Virus record (IMG/VR): IMGVR_UViG_3300037323_000018
Coordinates: 1-46,298 of that record
DNA: 46,298 nt
Strand: one strand, 5' to 3'
Source: a virus
Under the pieces are notes generated by a model that worked only from the letters and a program-made list of their open reading frames with translations, ran no database searches and was not told the origin of the DNA. A program made the position numbers and the translations under genes. How positions within the stretch are numbered: position 1 is the first letter of the stretch; every line of letters begins with the position of its first letter. Positions 28,919-37,732 of the stretch are shown here, one piece after another.

Positions 28919-29839
28919 CTACCCGATCCAACCAGATCTATAGTATATCTGAGCCGTTGCAGTGCTCCCTACTAGATTGTTTGGGTCATAATACTGAACA
29001 AGGTTCAATCCAGGATTCAGTTTTATCCAATCTGCTAGAGGATCAATAAGGGATCTGGCACCAGAAACTTCGCCATCCAACGATACAGAGTTGTCGTACG
29101 TGTCGATATCTAAAACGCTTTCGGAAGGAATATCTTCTCTCAGAATTATTAACTCAAGTCTGGTGGCATTTTGAATAACAGTACCGGCACTTACCGGACC
29201 AAATATTCTTATATTGCATGGGGTGGGAGTGTTACCTACATTCTCAACAACGGCTTGTCCGGGAGCACCTTCTAGGTCAAGGATAGGAAGATTTGCAATA
29301 TCGAAGCCGTCAGGATCATCATAGTTCCACGAATACTTAATCGGGTCAGGGGCTCTTAGACCGATAGAAAAATTTGTTCTTCCTCTAGCATTTACTGTCT
29401 GAATCATCGGCCTACCACTAAGACGTACCCAAGCTACCTTGTTGTAGTTACTCTCGTTTACTCGCAACCAAGTCCCTCTATAAACAAGATTTGCCGCATC
29501 AATAAGTCTTTGTCTGGCCAAAGGAACGTAGCTGCTGTCCGGGACAATGAAAGACCCCGAAAGAGTTAACTGTCTAAATCCCCACCTGCCACGAACATCG
29601 TATGAACCGTCTGCATTACCTCGGGGGTAGTCTGGAACCTCTGGATCAGGGACATTCCACCAACCCTCAATATCACTTACAACCCAAACAATCCCGTCAG
29701 AGTCTATTGTATTAAAAATAAACTCACCAAGAATAATGTCGGACTGTAGTTTAAGACCAGTTATGTGCGGATATGGCTCAGGAGTCAATCCACGGTTTAC
29801 CTGTGTGTTTTCGTAACTCTGTAGTGCTGGGTTTACCAT
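28919..29839 (-). CDS. Distal tail (Dit-like) protein
   Basis: 306 residues, overlapping the tape-measure stop by one base. The N-terminal half has the siphovirus distal-tail pattern: a beta barrel (GLKLQSDIILGEFIFNTIDS), WGFRQLTLSGSFIVPD and the RQRLIDAANLVYRGTWLRV segment, then VRLSGRPMIQTVNARGRTNF. The C-terminal half is beta-rich with a galectin-like look (TPCNIRIFGPVSAGTVIQNA, DSVLDIDTYDNSVSL pattern). In known siphophages Dit forms a hexamer at the tube end linking tape measure, tube and hub. Assignment rests on gene order and fold pattern. Confidence 0.8.
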   Translation of the reverse strand: MVNPALQSYENTQVNRGLTPEPYPHITGLKLQSDIILGEFIFNTIDSDGIVWVVSDIEGWWNVPDPEVPDYPRGNADGSYDVRGRWGFRQLTLSGSFIVPDSSYVPLARQRLIDAANLVYRGTWLRVNESNYNKVAWVRLSGRPMIQTVNARGRTNFSIGLRAPDPIKYSWNYDDPDGFDIANLPILDLEGAPGQAVVENVGNTPTPCNIRIFGPVSAGTVIQNATRLELIILREDIPSESVLDIDTYDNSVSLDGEVSGARSLIDPLADWIKLNPGLNLVQYYDPNNLVGSTATAQIYYRSGWIG

Positions 29840-32800
29840 TATATTGATCCCTTACGCATCATAAATGAAATTTCTCTGGATACAAGAGATGCCAATTCTA
29901 CCTCGTCCATTCCCGGGCTCGGGTAGACATTAATTGTTGTGGTCCCCCCACCTATACCCCCAATATTATTAGGTAGGGAACTACTACCCGGAGTCTTATT
30001 AAGAGGGATAACTGCTTCAGGTCCGGCCTCACCAATAAGTGCAAATGTAGGTCTAGTTACAATTCCACCTGTAGCACCCGCTACCAGTTTTCTTGGGACT
30101 GTAACCCTTCTTGAGGGCGTTGAGACGGTTGTTTTAGGAGAAGTTATTTCAGTAATTCTTCTTGTTACATCAATTATCACATCGAACTGGCTTCTGTTGA
30201 GAGTTAAATTAATTTTAACATCTCTTCCAAGCTTTTTTGCCAGTTTACTCATTGTCTTCATTAGCGGGCTCTTTGGAAGAGTTTGCTCGTTCATAAGTTT
30301 TTTGATCCCGTCTACTTGCGATTGAGCAGTGTCCTCTCCCGCTTTAAAGTAGGTTGGGTAGGCAAGTTTGGCAAGTTCTTCCCCAATAGCAATCATTTCT
30401 GCATTGATACTGTTATCCGCTGCGACTGCTTCTGCCCCTCCAGCGAGCAAAGATTTTCCTATTTCTGTACCTGCTTCTGCGCCCGCAGTAACAACTGACT
30501 GTATAGACGTAAGAGAAAATCCTTCCCCTATAAGTCTCTTAACTACTGCACCAAATTCTCTCGCCTTAGCCGCTTGACTATTTAGTGCATCGGTTACACT
30601 ACCACCACCCTCTTTAGCAGTAGCAACGGCAGCGCTCAGGTCAATACTTCCAGTAAGGGCGGATACCACACTAGATTTAAAATCAGTGAATCTTAGTTTA
30701 ATAGCGTCGTACTCAGCCTGGGCTTCTTGTAAAGCAGCGACAAGATTTTCTTTGATTCCAGCCGCAATAGCCATAAACCCAGCATTAAGACTTTCTTTGT
30801 CTTTAAGTACCCCGTCTTTACCAAGTTTTTTCTGAAGTTTACCTAGCTCTGTATTTGCAGATGCAGCGGCTTCCTCAGCTCTCTTAAGAGGAGTTGATAA
30901 AGTAAAATCTTTTGGAGGTGTCATTGCCTCCTCAAAAGCTAAACGCATGTCGTTGACGGCGCCCCCAACCATCTTTACATCATCAACAAACTCTTGGAAT
31001 CTGTTTTTTGATTGTTCTCCCCATTCTTTAAGTTTGTCGCTGCCCCCCTTTGTCATCTTATTTATAATGTCAGTAAATTTTTTGACGGCTTTTTCTGCAT
31101 TTTTATCAATGCCCTGAGAAAGACCGTCAACTAAATATCCTCCCATAACAGCCATAGCCTTAGAGGGGGACTCTATTTCTCCTGCTCGTTTAAATCCTGA
31201 CTCAAACGAGTCATAAGCCGCCACACCAGCGGCATCAAGTTCTCTAGTTTTTGACTTAATTCCTAGAATAATCCCTTCCGCAGCAGCTTCCCCAGTAGGC
31301 TTCATATCGTCAATTGCTTTTTGTTTCCCTGCGTCGGAGGCGTCTTTTATTGTTGTAGATATCTTAGATGGGATAAGGCCTAACTCGTCGGTAAAGTCCT
31401 TAATAGCCGCCTTTGCTGCTGCCTTGTCTGGAGCCTCTTTGACAAAGGCCGTCTTAACTTTTTTCATTCCGGCAGTGATGTTTTTTTCAATTTCTATAGG
31501 CGTACCACCAATGGCAAGAGCGTCCGAAATAACCTGATCGCTAGCAGTTCTAAATTCGTCTCTAAAATTTTGCATTCCTTTAGAGGTATTTAAATCCATG
31601 TTTATATTTTTTATATTTTTTCTGATACTTTTTGTAGCATTCGCAAGGTCATCTTTGGCCTGACTTATATTTAGCACGCTTTTAAACTCGTTCATAGCGT
31701 CTTTTACTGATTTTGTCTGTTCTTCAAGAACTTTTTGTGCGGTTGATGACTCTTTCAGGTGCCTTACCTGCCGTTCTATGGCATCAGAATATTGAACAGT
31801 GGCATCTTTAGCAGCTCTATTTACTTCATTCTGTCTTTTGGTGTTGATTGTGAGTATTTCTTGTTGTTCGTTCATAGAAACAACTAGCTCTGTTTGATTG
31901 CCAATAGAAGATGACAATCCGGAAAGGGCAGCTACTGCAGCAGAGTATTCGTTAGCTGTTATTAATCTTTCGTCCCTATCTCTCTGTAGTTCCTCTCGTC
32001 CCGCAGCAACTTTTGCGTTTAATTCATCTTGCGCGTCAGCACCGGAAAGAATAGCCTTTGCCATATCCTCTCGACTCATCTGAACATATTTGTCGATTGC
32101 AAGCCACTCTTCCATAGCAGTGACATCTTCTAAAAGAGCATCAGTAACAAGTTTTATGGTTTCATCAGTAAACGCACCGGTCTGCTTGTCTAGACTGTCC
32201 GATAGTGCGTCAGAAGCTGCTTTAGCGTTCATTTGGGCTATGGCAAATCCCATTATAAGTGTAGTTAGTCCGATAATAATAGCGCCTATGCCCGTGGAAA
32301 TAATTGCCATTTTTAACGCAATCATTGCCCGAGAACCAAAGACACCCGCCAATTTAGCTTTTGCACCTACCGCCGTAAACTGGAAGGCAAGAACTTTAAG
32401 ACGGGTACCCAGCCCTGTGTATTGCAGAACCATCTTAGGGATTAGAATTAAATTACCGAGAACAGCCTTTGAAAAAAATAGAAGGGCTGTAGAAGCAATT
32501 CGCATCGCAACTGCTATTGCCATAAATGTCGCAATTATCGGCAGTATTTTTTGTACAAAAGGTATATTTATTATTGCTAGCAACACATCTGCAATTTTAT
32601 TTAGTATATAGAAAAACGTTTCTAAAGCCCCGGACTCAGAAAACGATTCCAGAATTTCTGAGATTTTTACTGCTAGGGTTCCTAGAAGTGGCAGGGAAGA
32701 TGTGAAGTTTTTTCCAATAATCTCCCAAATACCGACAACTTCGGTAAGTAGGGATGCAAACTGACCAATCTCTGGAGCCGATGCGGTACTCATAATTGCC

Positions 32801-34776
32801 TTGAATATTTTATTTAAAAAGGTTAGTACAAGAGAAGCATTAACAGAAGAATCAAGAAAGTATTGCTTTAAACTTCCACTTTGATTTCCTATAGCATTAA
32901 AAGATTTAAATTTGGCTGTTGCCTGCTCAAAAAAATCAAGTAAGAACTGTCCGCCACTTCCAGGTCCAACAGACGCCTTAAACATTGCACTAAGCCCACC
33001 AAACACGTTACTAAAAATTCTCCCCAGCTGAGCAGCCACATTCCCGGCTCTATTAAACATTCCTGTTAATGACCCCGTCTGTTCCCCAAGGATTGCGGAC
33101 GCTTTCCAAGCAGCCGTAACCGAGTAGGCCCAGTCCGCAAATCTTCTGATAAGAGGATCAGCGGCCTGAAGTAGTATTAAAAAGCTTGTGTACAAATTGG
33201 ATACACTTTCACCAAAAAGCCTGATTAAATAGTCCCCTGTCTGCCACACACTTTTTAGTCTGTCAAGATTTGCTGCTTCAGTTACAGTTTGTGATAGACG
33301 TATTGCAACATCCCCTAAAGCAGATCCTGTCCCGGAAAGTAGGGGGATAAGAACTGGAAATAGATTTTGTACGAGATTTTCCATAGCAACTGTAAGTTTT
33401 GGGAATAGTTCTTCCCCTGCAGCCGCTTTAAGTTTTTTAAACTCGTCCTGAATGCTTATCATGTAGTAGACAAATTGACGTGCCTCTTTTGATAGTTTAG
33501 CCATAGCATCGGCAAAAGGATCAGCACCACCTCCTCCACCAGCTGTAGGAGCAAAAGCTTTTTTTCTAGCCTCTGTTACATCTTTTAGAGCGTCTCTTAA
33601 GTTATCTACGGCATCCTTCTGCCTTTGAGCGGCTTCTTGCTCAATAAGTCCGACTTCTCTGGCGGCTCTAGCGGCATCGATTCTAGCTCTTACAACATCT
33701 TTTTGAGCAGATATAATATCTCTAAGGGCACTCTCCTCAGAGTATTTTGAGTCTGTAACACTCTTTTGGGCTGCTACAACTTTTTCAGATCCCTCTACAC
33801 CTGCTTTAGATACTTCTTTTTCTTTTGCTTGCAGGTCCCCGTTTTTATCAATTGCTTTTCTTAGATTCAGATCGGCTTCGGCAAAAGCAACTTCAGCTTC
33901 TCTTCTTGCCCTGCTATTTACGGGCATGTCTTGAACTCTTCTAAGAGCATCACGAGATTTTTCAAGCTCAATTCTAGCTTTTTTCTCGGATATAGCTCCG
34001 CCTTCTACTTCAAAGCGTAGCTGCTGAAGATCTTCTATTGCTTCTTTTCTTGCACTGCTTAATTTATCTTGGGCATCCTTTGTAGCAAGTACTGCTTTTT
34101 GATAAGTTCTTTCAGCTCCGGAAGCGGCGAACACGGCATCGGCAACACGTTCTTGAGCGTCCCTAGCGGATTCCATAGCTTCTACACGTCTTACAGCGTT
34201 ACTTCTTATTACTTCGGTAAGTCTTCTTCTTGCTTCAGCTACACCATTTAAGGCATTTTTTATCTGATCTAAATCTCTTTTAGCTTTTTTAGCACCTCCT
34301 CCACCGCCACTAGAGAGTCCAGCAGATATTGCTGCACCTACACCAGAAAATGCAAGTTTCAAGGTAATTGCCGCCTGAGCCGCAGCAGTAAACATTGCAG
34401 GCAAAACAATAAGAGCCGGTCCGGCTTGACCGGCAGCCGCTCCTAGGGCAAATAATCCAGACCCCAACGAAGCCACAGCCCCTACAGCACCAAATAAAGC
34501 GGGACCTAGAAAATTTGTAATAGCGATCATATTTGAAAGTTTTAATCGTACTCTATCTAGCTCTCCCTCAAACTTACGAGAGAATATTTGACCTCCGCCC
34601 CCTCCACCGCCTCCGCCCCCACGGGCCTTAGAGAATCCTTTATTGAAGCTGTCTCCGGCACCCTTCCCAGCATCTTCAAAATCTTTATTAACTTTCGAAA
34701 GAGAATCTCGTATTTGATCACGAACTCGGGAGGTGTCAGCATGGATATTTACATAGGCATCACCAACAATTGCCAC
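29839..34776 (-). CDS. Tape measure protein
   Basis: 1645 residues, the longest gene. GTG start at 34776 with AGGAGG 9 bases upstream. The N-terminus is VNIHADTSRVRDQIRDSLSK, a common tape-measure start. Long coiled-coil stretches (about 170-400 and 1000-1300), hydrophobic segments in the middle (ILPIIATFMAIAVAMRIAST, MAIISTGIGAIIIGLTTLIM) that may enter the host membrane, and a GESGFEKAGEIESPSKAM-like segment are visible. The end has FALIGEAGPEAVIPL, a conserved C-terminal tape-measure motif. Glycine runs lie at residues 53-62, 157-161 and near 412. By the usual 0.15 nm per residue, a tail of about 245 nm is expected. No peptidase domain is seen. Confidence 0.95.
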   Translation of the reverse strand: MAIVGDAYVNIHADTSRVRDQIRDSLSKVNKDFEDAGKGAGDSFNKGFSKARGGGGGGGGGGQIFSRKFEGELDRVRLKLSNMIAITNFLGPALFGAVGAVASLGSGLFALGAAAGQAGPALIVLPAMFTAAAQAAITLKLAFSGVGAAISAGLSSGGGGGAKKAKRDLDQIKNALNGVAEARRRLTEVIRSNAVRRVEAMESARDAQERVADAVFAASGAERTYQKAVLATKDAQDKLSSARKEAIEDLQQLRFEVEGGAISEKKARIELEKSRDALRRVQDMPVNSRARREAEVAFAEADLNLRKAIDKNGDLQAKEKEVSKAGVEGSEKVVAAQKSVTDSKYSEESALRDIISAQKDVVRARIDAARAAREVGLIEQEAAQRQKDAVDNLRDALKDVTEARKKAFAPTAGGGGGADPFADAMAKLSKEARQFVYYMISIQDEFKKLKAAAGEELFPKLTVAMENLVQNLFPVLIPLLSGTGSALGDVAIRLSQTVTEAANLDRLKSVWQTGDYLIRLFGESVSNLYTSFLILLQAADPLIRRFADWAYSVTAAWKASAILGEQTGSLTGMFNRAGNVAAQLGRIFSNVFGGLSAMFKASVGPGSGGQFLLDFFEQATAKFKSFNAIGNQSGSLKQYFLDSSVNASLVLTFLNKIFKAIMSTASAPEIGQFASLLTEVVGIWEIIGKNFTSSLPLLGTLAVKISEILESFSESGALETFFYILNKIADVLLAIINIPFVQKILPIIATFMAIAVAMRIASTALLFFSKAVLGNLILIPKMVLQYTGLGTRLKVLAFQFTAVGAKAKLAGVFGSRAMIALKMAIISTGIGAIIIGLTTLIMGFAIAQMNAKAASDALSDSLDKQTGAFTDETIKLVTDALLEDVTAMEEWLAIDKYVQMSREDMAKAILSGADAQDELNAKVAAGREELQRDRDERLITANEYSAAVAALSGLSSSIGNQTELVVSMNEQQEILTINTKRQNEVNRAAKDATVQYSDAIERQVRHLKESSTAQKVLEEQTKSVKDAMNEFKSVLNISQAKDDLANATKSIRKNIKNINMDLNTSKGMQNFRDEFRTASDQVISDALAIGGTPIEIEKNITAGMKKVKTAFVKEAPDKAAAKAAIKDFTDELGLIPSKISTTIKDASDAGKQKAIDDMKPTGEAAAEGIILGIKSKTRELDAAGVAAYDSFESGFKRAGEIESPSKAMAVMGGYLVDGLSQGIDKNAEKAVKKFTDIINKMTKGGSDKLKEWGEQSKNRFQEFVDDVKMVGGAVNDMRLAFEEAMTPPKDFTLSTPLKRAEEAAASANTELGKLQKKLGKDGVLKDKESLNAGFMAIAAGIKENLVAALQEAQAEYDAIKLRFTDFKSSVVSALTGSIDLSAAVATAKEGGGSVTDALNSQAAKAREFGAVVKRLIGEGFSLTSIQSVVTAGAEAGTEIGKSLLAGGAEAVAADNSINAEMIAIGEELAKLAYPTYFKAGEDTAQSQVDGIKKLMNEQTLPKSPLMKTMSKLAKKLGRDVKINLTLNRSQFDVIIDVTRRITEITSPKTTVSTPSRRVTVPRKLVAGATGGIVTRPTFALIGEAGPEAVIPLNKTPGSSSLPNNIGGIGGGTTTINVYPSPGMDEVELASLVSREISFMMRKGSI

Positions 34777-34816
34777 AGTCTGACACCTCCTCTTAAGTAG
34801 TTCGTTTAGTTAATAG

Positions 34817-35308
34817 TTATTTGAGCGGTTCGTCTACATCCACACCAAACGGCTGAGACAAATCTTCTCTTACGTTAGTGGCCGGTATGAATTTTTTAGT
34901 GACTGACCCTACAGGTTTATTCGGATCAAAAGGAATTATTGAAGTATTTCCTTGTGCATCTTCTTCAGGATAAAACTCCCCACCAGACGCACTCATCATC
35001 CCATCAAAGTTATCAGAGGGTGCAGAACTATCGACAGTTATTGAATACTTGTATTCCCTGTTGTATAGGTCCTTATAAATAATTTCTCTGGCCTTTGATA
35101 TAGATTGAACTTCTTCTAGAGTTGAGACGTGCATGTCTTCTTCAAACATATAGTGGAGAACGTCTAGCATGTCGTCAGACTCCATAGTTGCTAGCTGTAT
35201 CCCACTCATAAGTGCTTTTCCGTTGACATACGGCCAGAGTTCTACTGCCCACTCGCAGATGACTCTGGCTGCTGTGTAGGGCGGTCGGAGTATTCTCCCA
35301 CCAACCAA
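34817..35308 (-). CDS. Tail assembly chaperone, second frame (expressed by -1 frameshift)
   Basis: 163 codons open in the -1 frame relative to the upstream chaperone, with no convincing start of its own (only TTG at 35308). The sequence PPYTAARVICEWAVELWPYV, LHYMFEEDMHVSTLEEVQSI and the acidic C-terminus have the look of the T part of a G/GT chaperone pair. The frame opens after a TGA at 35320-35318 and the upstream frame ends at 35242, so ribosomes must shift between these points. The fused product is expected to recruit the tape measure and tube protein during tail assembly. The gene lies just before the tape measure, the classical location. Confidence 0.85.
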   Translation of the reverse strand: MVGGRILRPPYTAARVICEWAVELWPYVNGKALMSGIQLATMESDDMLDVLHYMFEEDMHVSTLEEVQSISKAREIIYKDLYNREYKYSITVDSSAPSDNFDGMMSASGGEFYPEEDAQGNTSIIPFDPNKPVGSVTKKFIPATNVREDLSQPFGVDVDEPLK

Positions 35309-35592
35309 GCGGTGAGCTCACCAAGAGTTTCGATAGACACTACCCGATCAGGGTCTTCTACAAGCAACATAAATTTCTCATAGCTTTCAGGCTTTAGGGC
35401 CTTACCAAAAAAAGAGACAATAGTGTCGGCCATCTCGGCTCCGCTATCGCTTCCAGATTGGGCAATAAAGTCCAGAAGAACTTTACCCTGTATTGCTGGA
35501 TAACATTCAAAATCCTCTTCATACAACTTGAACGTAAGAGGGTCAGTGTTAAATTTAGTTCCTGTCCCAAAATCTTTAAATCGCGTCATCAC
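35242..35592 (-). CDS. Tail assembly chaperone, first frame
   Basis: 116 residues beginning MTRFKDFGTGTKFNTDPLTF, with EEDFECYPAIQGKVLLDFIA and IVSFFGKALKPESYEKFMLL, the helical pattern of phage tail chaperone G proteins. The last 20 residues (from about EYSDRPTQQPES) are in the overlap with the second frame. ATG at 35592 or the next codon. The short form should be made in excess of the frameshifted form. Confidence 0.85.
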   Translation of the reverse strand: MMTRFKDFGTGTKFNTDPLTFKLYEEDFECYPAIQGKVLLDFIAQSGSDSGAEMADTIVSFFGKALKPESYEKFMLLVEDPDRVVSIETLGELTAWLVGEYSDRPTQQPESSASGQ

Positions 35593-35662
35593 AATTCCTT
35601 AATATGTCTTTGATCTACTGGTGCAGATCTGTTTCTATTTTACTAGACTTTTTTACTATGTA

Positions 35663-36046
35663 TTACCGTATTGCTAGAGGTAAATTGTCCGATAGGTACT
35701 TATTAGGCTTTGTACCCGGGTGCATAACAGAAGGCGTTGAAATGACCATTCCTTTTTTAACAAAGACAAGTCTTCCGCCTCTTTTAGCAACAATTGCATG
35801 TGGTCTTGTGCCCTCGTGGTGGAGTAGGGCATAGGACAATTCAGACCCAATCTGCACATACTGTCCACGAAAATATCTGTTATGCCTCATGTGTATCGAA
35901 GCTCTAAGAGCCCCAGTTTTTTTTCCGGCTTGACTTTTAGCCGCCTTCATAACTACTCGACCTTTTTTTGTTAAATACTCTCCAACCTTTCCTTTTCGTT
36001 GATTTAAATACCTGTCAATTACGGGCTCCCTAAAAACCACTAACAT
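35663..36046 (-). CDS. HK97 gp10-like neck or tail-completion protein
   Basis: 127 residues: basic N-terminal helix (YLNQRKGKVGEYLTKKGRVV), KTGALRASIHMRHNRYF and YALLHHEGTRPHAIVAKRG, the recognisable gp10-family pattern in which KTGxLRxSI and HxGTxPH are conserved. The ATG shares a base with the upstream stop. Located between the tail terminator and chaperones, as in other siphophages; it joins the head and tail. The 70 bases after it (35593-35662) show no clear signal. Confidence 0.85.
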   Translation of the reverse strand: MLVVFREPVIDRYLNQRKGKVGEYLTKKGRVVMKAAKSQAGKKTGALRASIHMRHNRYFRGQYVQIGSELSYALLHHEGTRPHAIVAKRGGRLVFVKKGMVISTPSVMHPGTKPNKYLSDNLPLAIR

Positions 36047-36552
36047 TAAGGAACCGCCATAGTAATCGTCATTACTGTGGTTTGAAATCCGCCTTCTGGA
36101 GCGTCTGTCTCTACGGTAGCAATAACACCTAATCCTGGGTAAGTCTCGGTCCAGACATCAAGAGCAGATGCACCTTCCATAAGACACCATGCGTCATAGG
36201 CAACAAGCTCTGAGTAGGATTGAATATTTGCCGCCGAAGGGGCCTGACCTCCTGGGCCAACCGTAGGTACCTTACGAGAAACCCTGACATGGAGTGTCGC
36301 ACTTCTCGGGTCTTTACATCTTTGTGGCTCTGTAGCTTCGTCTCCTGGGTACCCAAGATACAGTTGGATAAAAGACACAACTAGCTGTTCACAATCTACC
36401 GCAGGCTGCCCTAGGGTCCAGTATCTACGCTCAGGGATAGGCATAGAAAAGTGTTCATAAACAGCAATAACTCTGTTTAATACTTCGGACATCATAGATG
36501 CTAAAGGTTTAGCATCTTGAGATATTGCGGATAAATCAATGTCAATTGCCAT
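36046..36552 (-). CDS. Tail terminator protein
   Basis: 168 residues. DIDLSAISQDAKPLASMMSE, RVIAVYEHFSMPIPERRYWT, then CEQLVVSFIQLYLGYPGDEA and a beta-rich core (ATLHVRVSRKVPTV, GVIATVETDAPEGGFQTTVM) fit the alpha/beta fold of tail terminators that cap the tube at its final length. The position before the gp10-like gene agrees. Assignment is from order and pattern; a minor head-tail protein is the alternative. Confidence 0.7.
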   Translation of the reverse strand: MAIDIDLSAISQDAKPLASMMSEVLNRVIAVYEHFSMPIPERRYWTLGQPAVDCEQLVVSFIQLYLGYPGDEATEPQRCKDPRSATLHVRVSRKVPTVGPGGQAPSAANIQSYSELVAYDAWCLMEGASALDVWTETYPGLGVIATVETDAPEGGFQTTVMTITMAVP

Positions 36553-36575
36553 AAATCATCATTCCTTAAGTGTCT

Positions 36576-37724
36576 CTAGATTGTTACGATGGGACTAATT
36601 CTATCACCAAGTTGAAGCACAACATTGCTTGTCATAAGGTTTACAACCTCGTCCACGCTAGAACCACTGAGACTTGGGCGGGTAGCGTAAATGTCTAATA
36701 CGCCTGGGTCTCTAGGGCCAATAATTCCGAGAGTGTCCCTATACTCCGCACCAATGGTAATTGTTCCGGACGTATCATCGTAGTTAACAAGATTAGAATC
36801 TAGTGTTACTTGCTTTTCATTGTAGTAATCTGTTACCACCGCTGATACCACCCAGTTCGGATCTTCTTGGAGAAACTCTGAGTTAATTTCAGAAAGAAAC
36901 ACACGGAGAGATCCACCATCAGGAGTGACAAACAGGTCAAAAGAACTTACAGGAACGAAGGGTGGTTTTGGTGTAATTCTTCTGGCCCTAGGAGTGTCAG
37001 GAGTAAATACTCTTGCTCTTGCTCTAGCATTGTCTGGGTTAGCGGCCTTGAGGAACAGGTCAATTGTGTAGATACCGGTTCTACCAGACTCAATAAAATC
37101 TTGCTGATCTAGAACAGTATAAGAAACTCCCTGACGGTTCACGCTGGTTACACGCTGCGGAAGGGCACAGGTATCGTCACCTTCATAATACTTAATAAGC
37201 TCTAGAGCAAATAAACGGGCAGCTGCCCGTCCTGCAGAGGGGGGAGGGGTTCCATATGTATATGTTATCTCAACATTCGATGAATTCCAACTAGTGGATG
37301 GAGAGCCGTACATAGTAGAGTGTTCAGCTAGAAAGTAATTTTTAGGGTCAATAATGTTTCCGTACATGTCACGAACTACATGTATCTTTAACACTTTTCT
37401 TCCTCTAAGTCGGACTCTTGTCAGAGAAGAAGTTCCATCACCCAAGAAGTCGTTACCAACCATACGGTTGTTGTGACCGACAGGAACGTTTGTAACAGAA
37501 CCAGAGACAAGAATAGGACGGTATGAGGATGCAGAACCGATTGTCCTTAGGTACGAATCAAACTGAGACACATATCGCTCTGTTACGGTAGTTATTCCAG
37601 TAAATTTTCTTCCGGAAAGCGCCCACAATATGTATGATGCCGTCTTACAGGCATCGTAAGCGTACGTAGAGTCCTGAAAAACACCAAGCTCTTCTACGTT
37701 CACCCAAAGTTTGTCCGTTACCAT
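36576..37724 (-). CDS. Head-tail connector with C-terminal extension
   Basis: 382 residues. The first ~200 residues resemble head-tail adaptors of the gp6 type: helical start (DACKTASYILWALSGRKFTG), VTERYVSQFD, a tight beta region, and EITYTYGTPPPSAGRAAARLFALELI with a final helix segment. The C-terminal ~170 residues (SSFDLFVTPDGGSLRVFLSE to the end) form an extra beta domain not usual in gp6. It starts 8 bases after the heme oxygenase stop. The extension may decorate the neck. Confidence 0.75.
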   Translation of the reverse strand: MVTDKLWVNVEELGVFQDSTYAYDACKTASYILWALSGRKFTGITTVTERYVSQFDSYLRTIGSASSYRPILVSGSVTNVPVGHNNRMVGNDFLGDGTSSLTRVRLRGRKVLKIHVVRDMYGNIIDPKNYFLAEHSTMYGSPSTSWNSSNVEITYTYGTPPPSAGRAAARLFALELIKYYEGDDTCALPQRVTSVNRQGVSYTVLDQQDFIESGRTGIYTIDLFLKAANPDNARARARVFTPDTPRARRITPKPPFVPVSSFDLFVTPDGGSLRVFLSEINSEFLQEDPNWVVSAVVTDYYNEKQVTLDSNLVNYDDTSGTITIGAEYRDTLGIIGPRDPGVLDIYATRPSLSGSSVDEVVNLMTSNVVLQLGDRISPIVTI

Positions 37725-37732
37725 TTAAGTGT

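Noticed and set aside
32090-32611. Open frame of 173 codons antisense to the tape measure
   Set aside because: It mirrors hydrophobic tape-measure codons, lacks a start signal and lies wholly within a well-supported gene.
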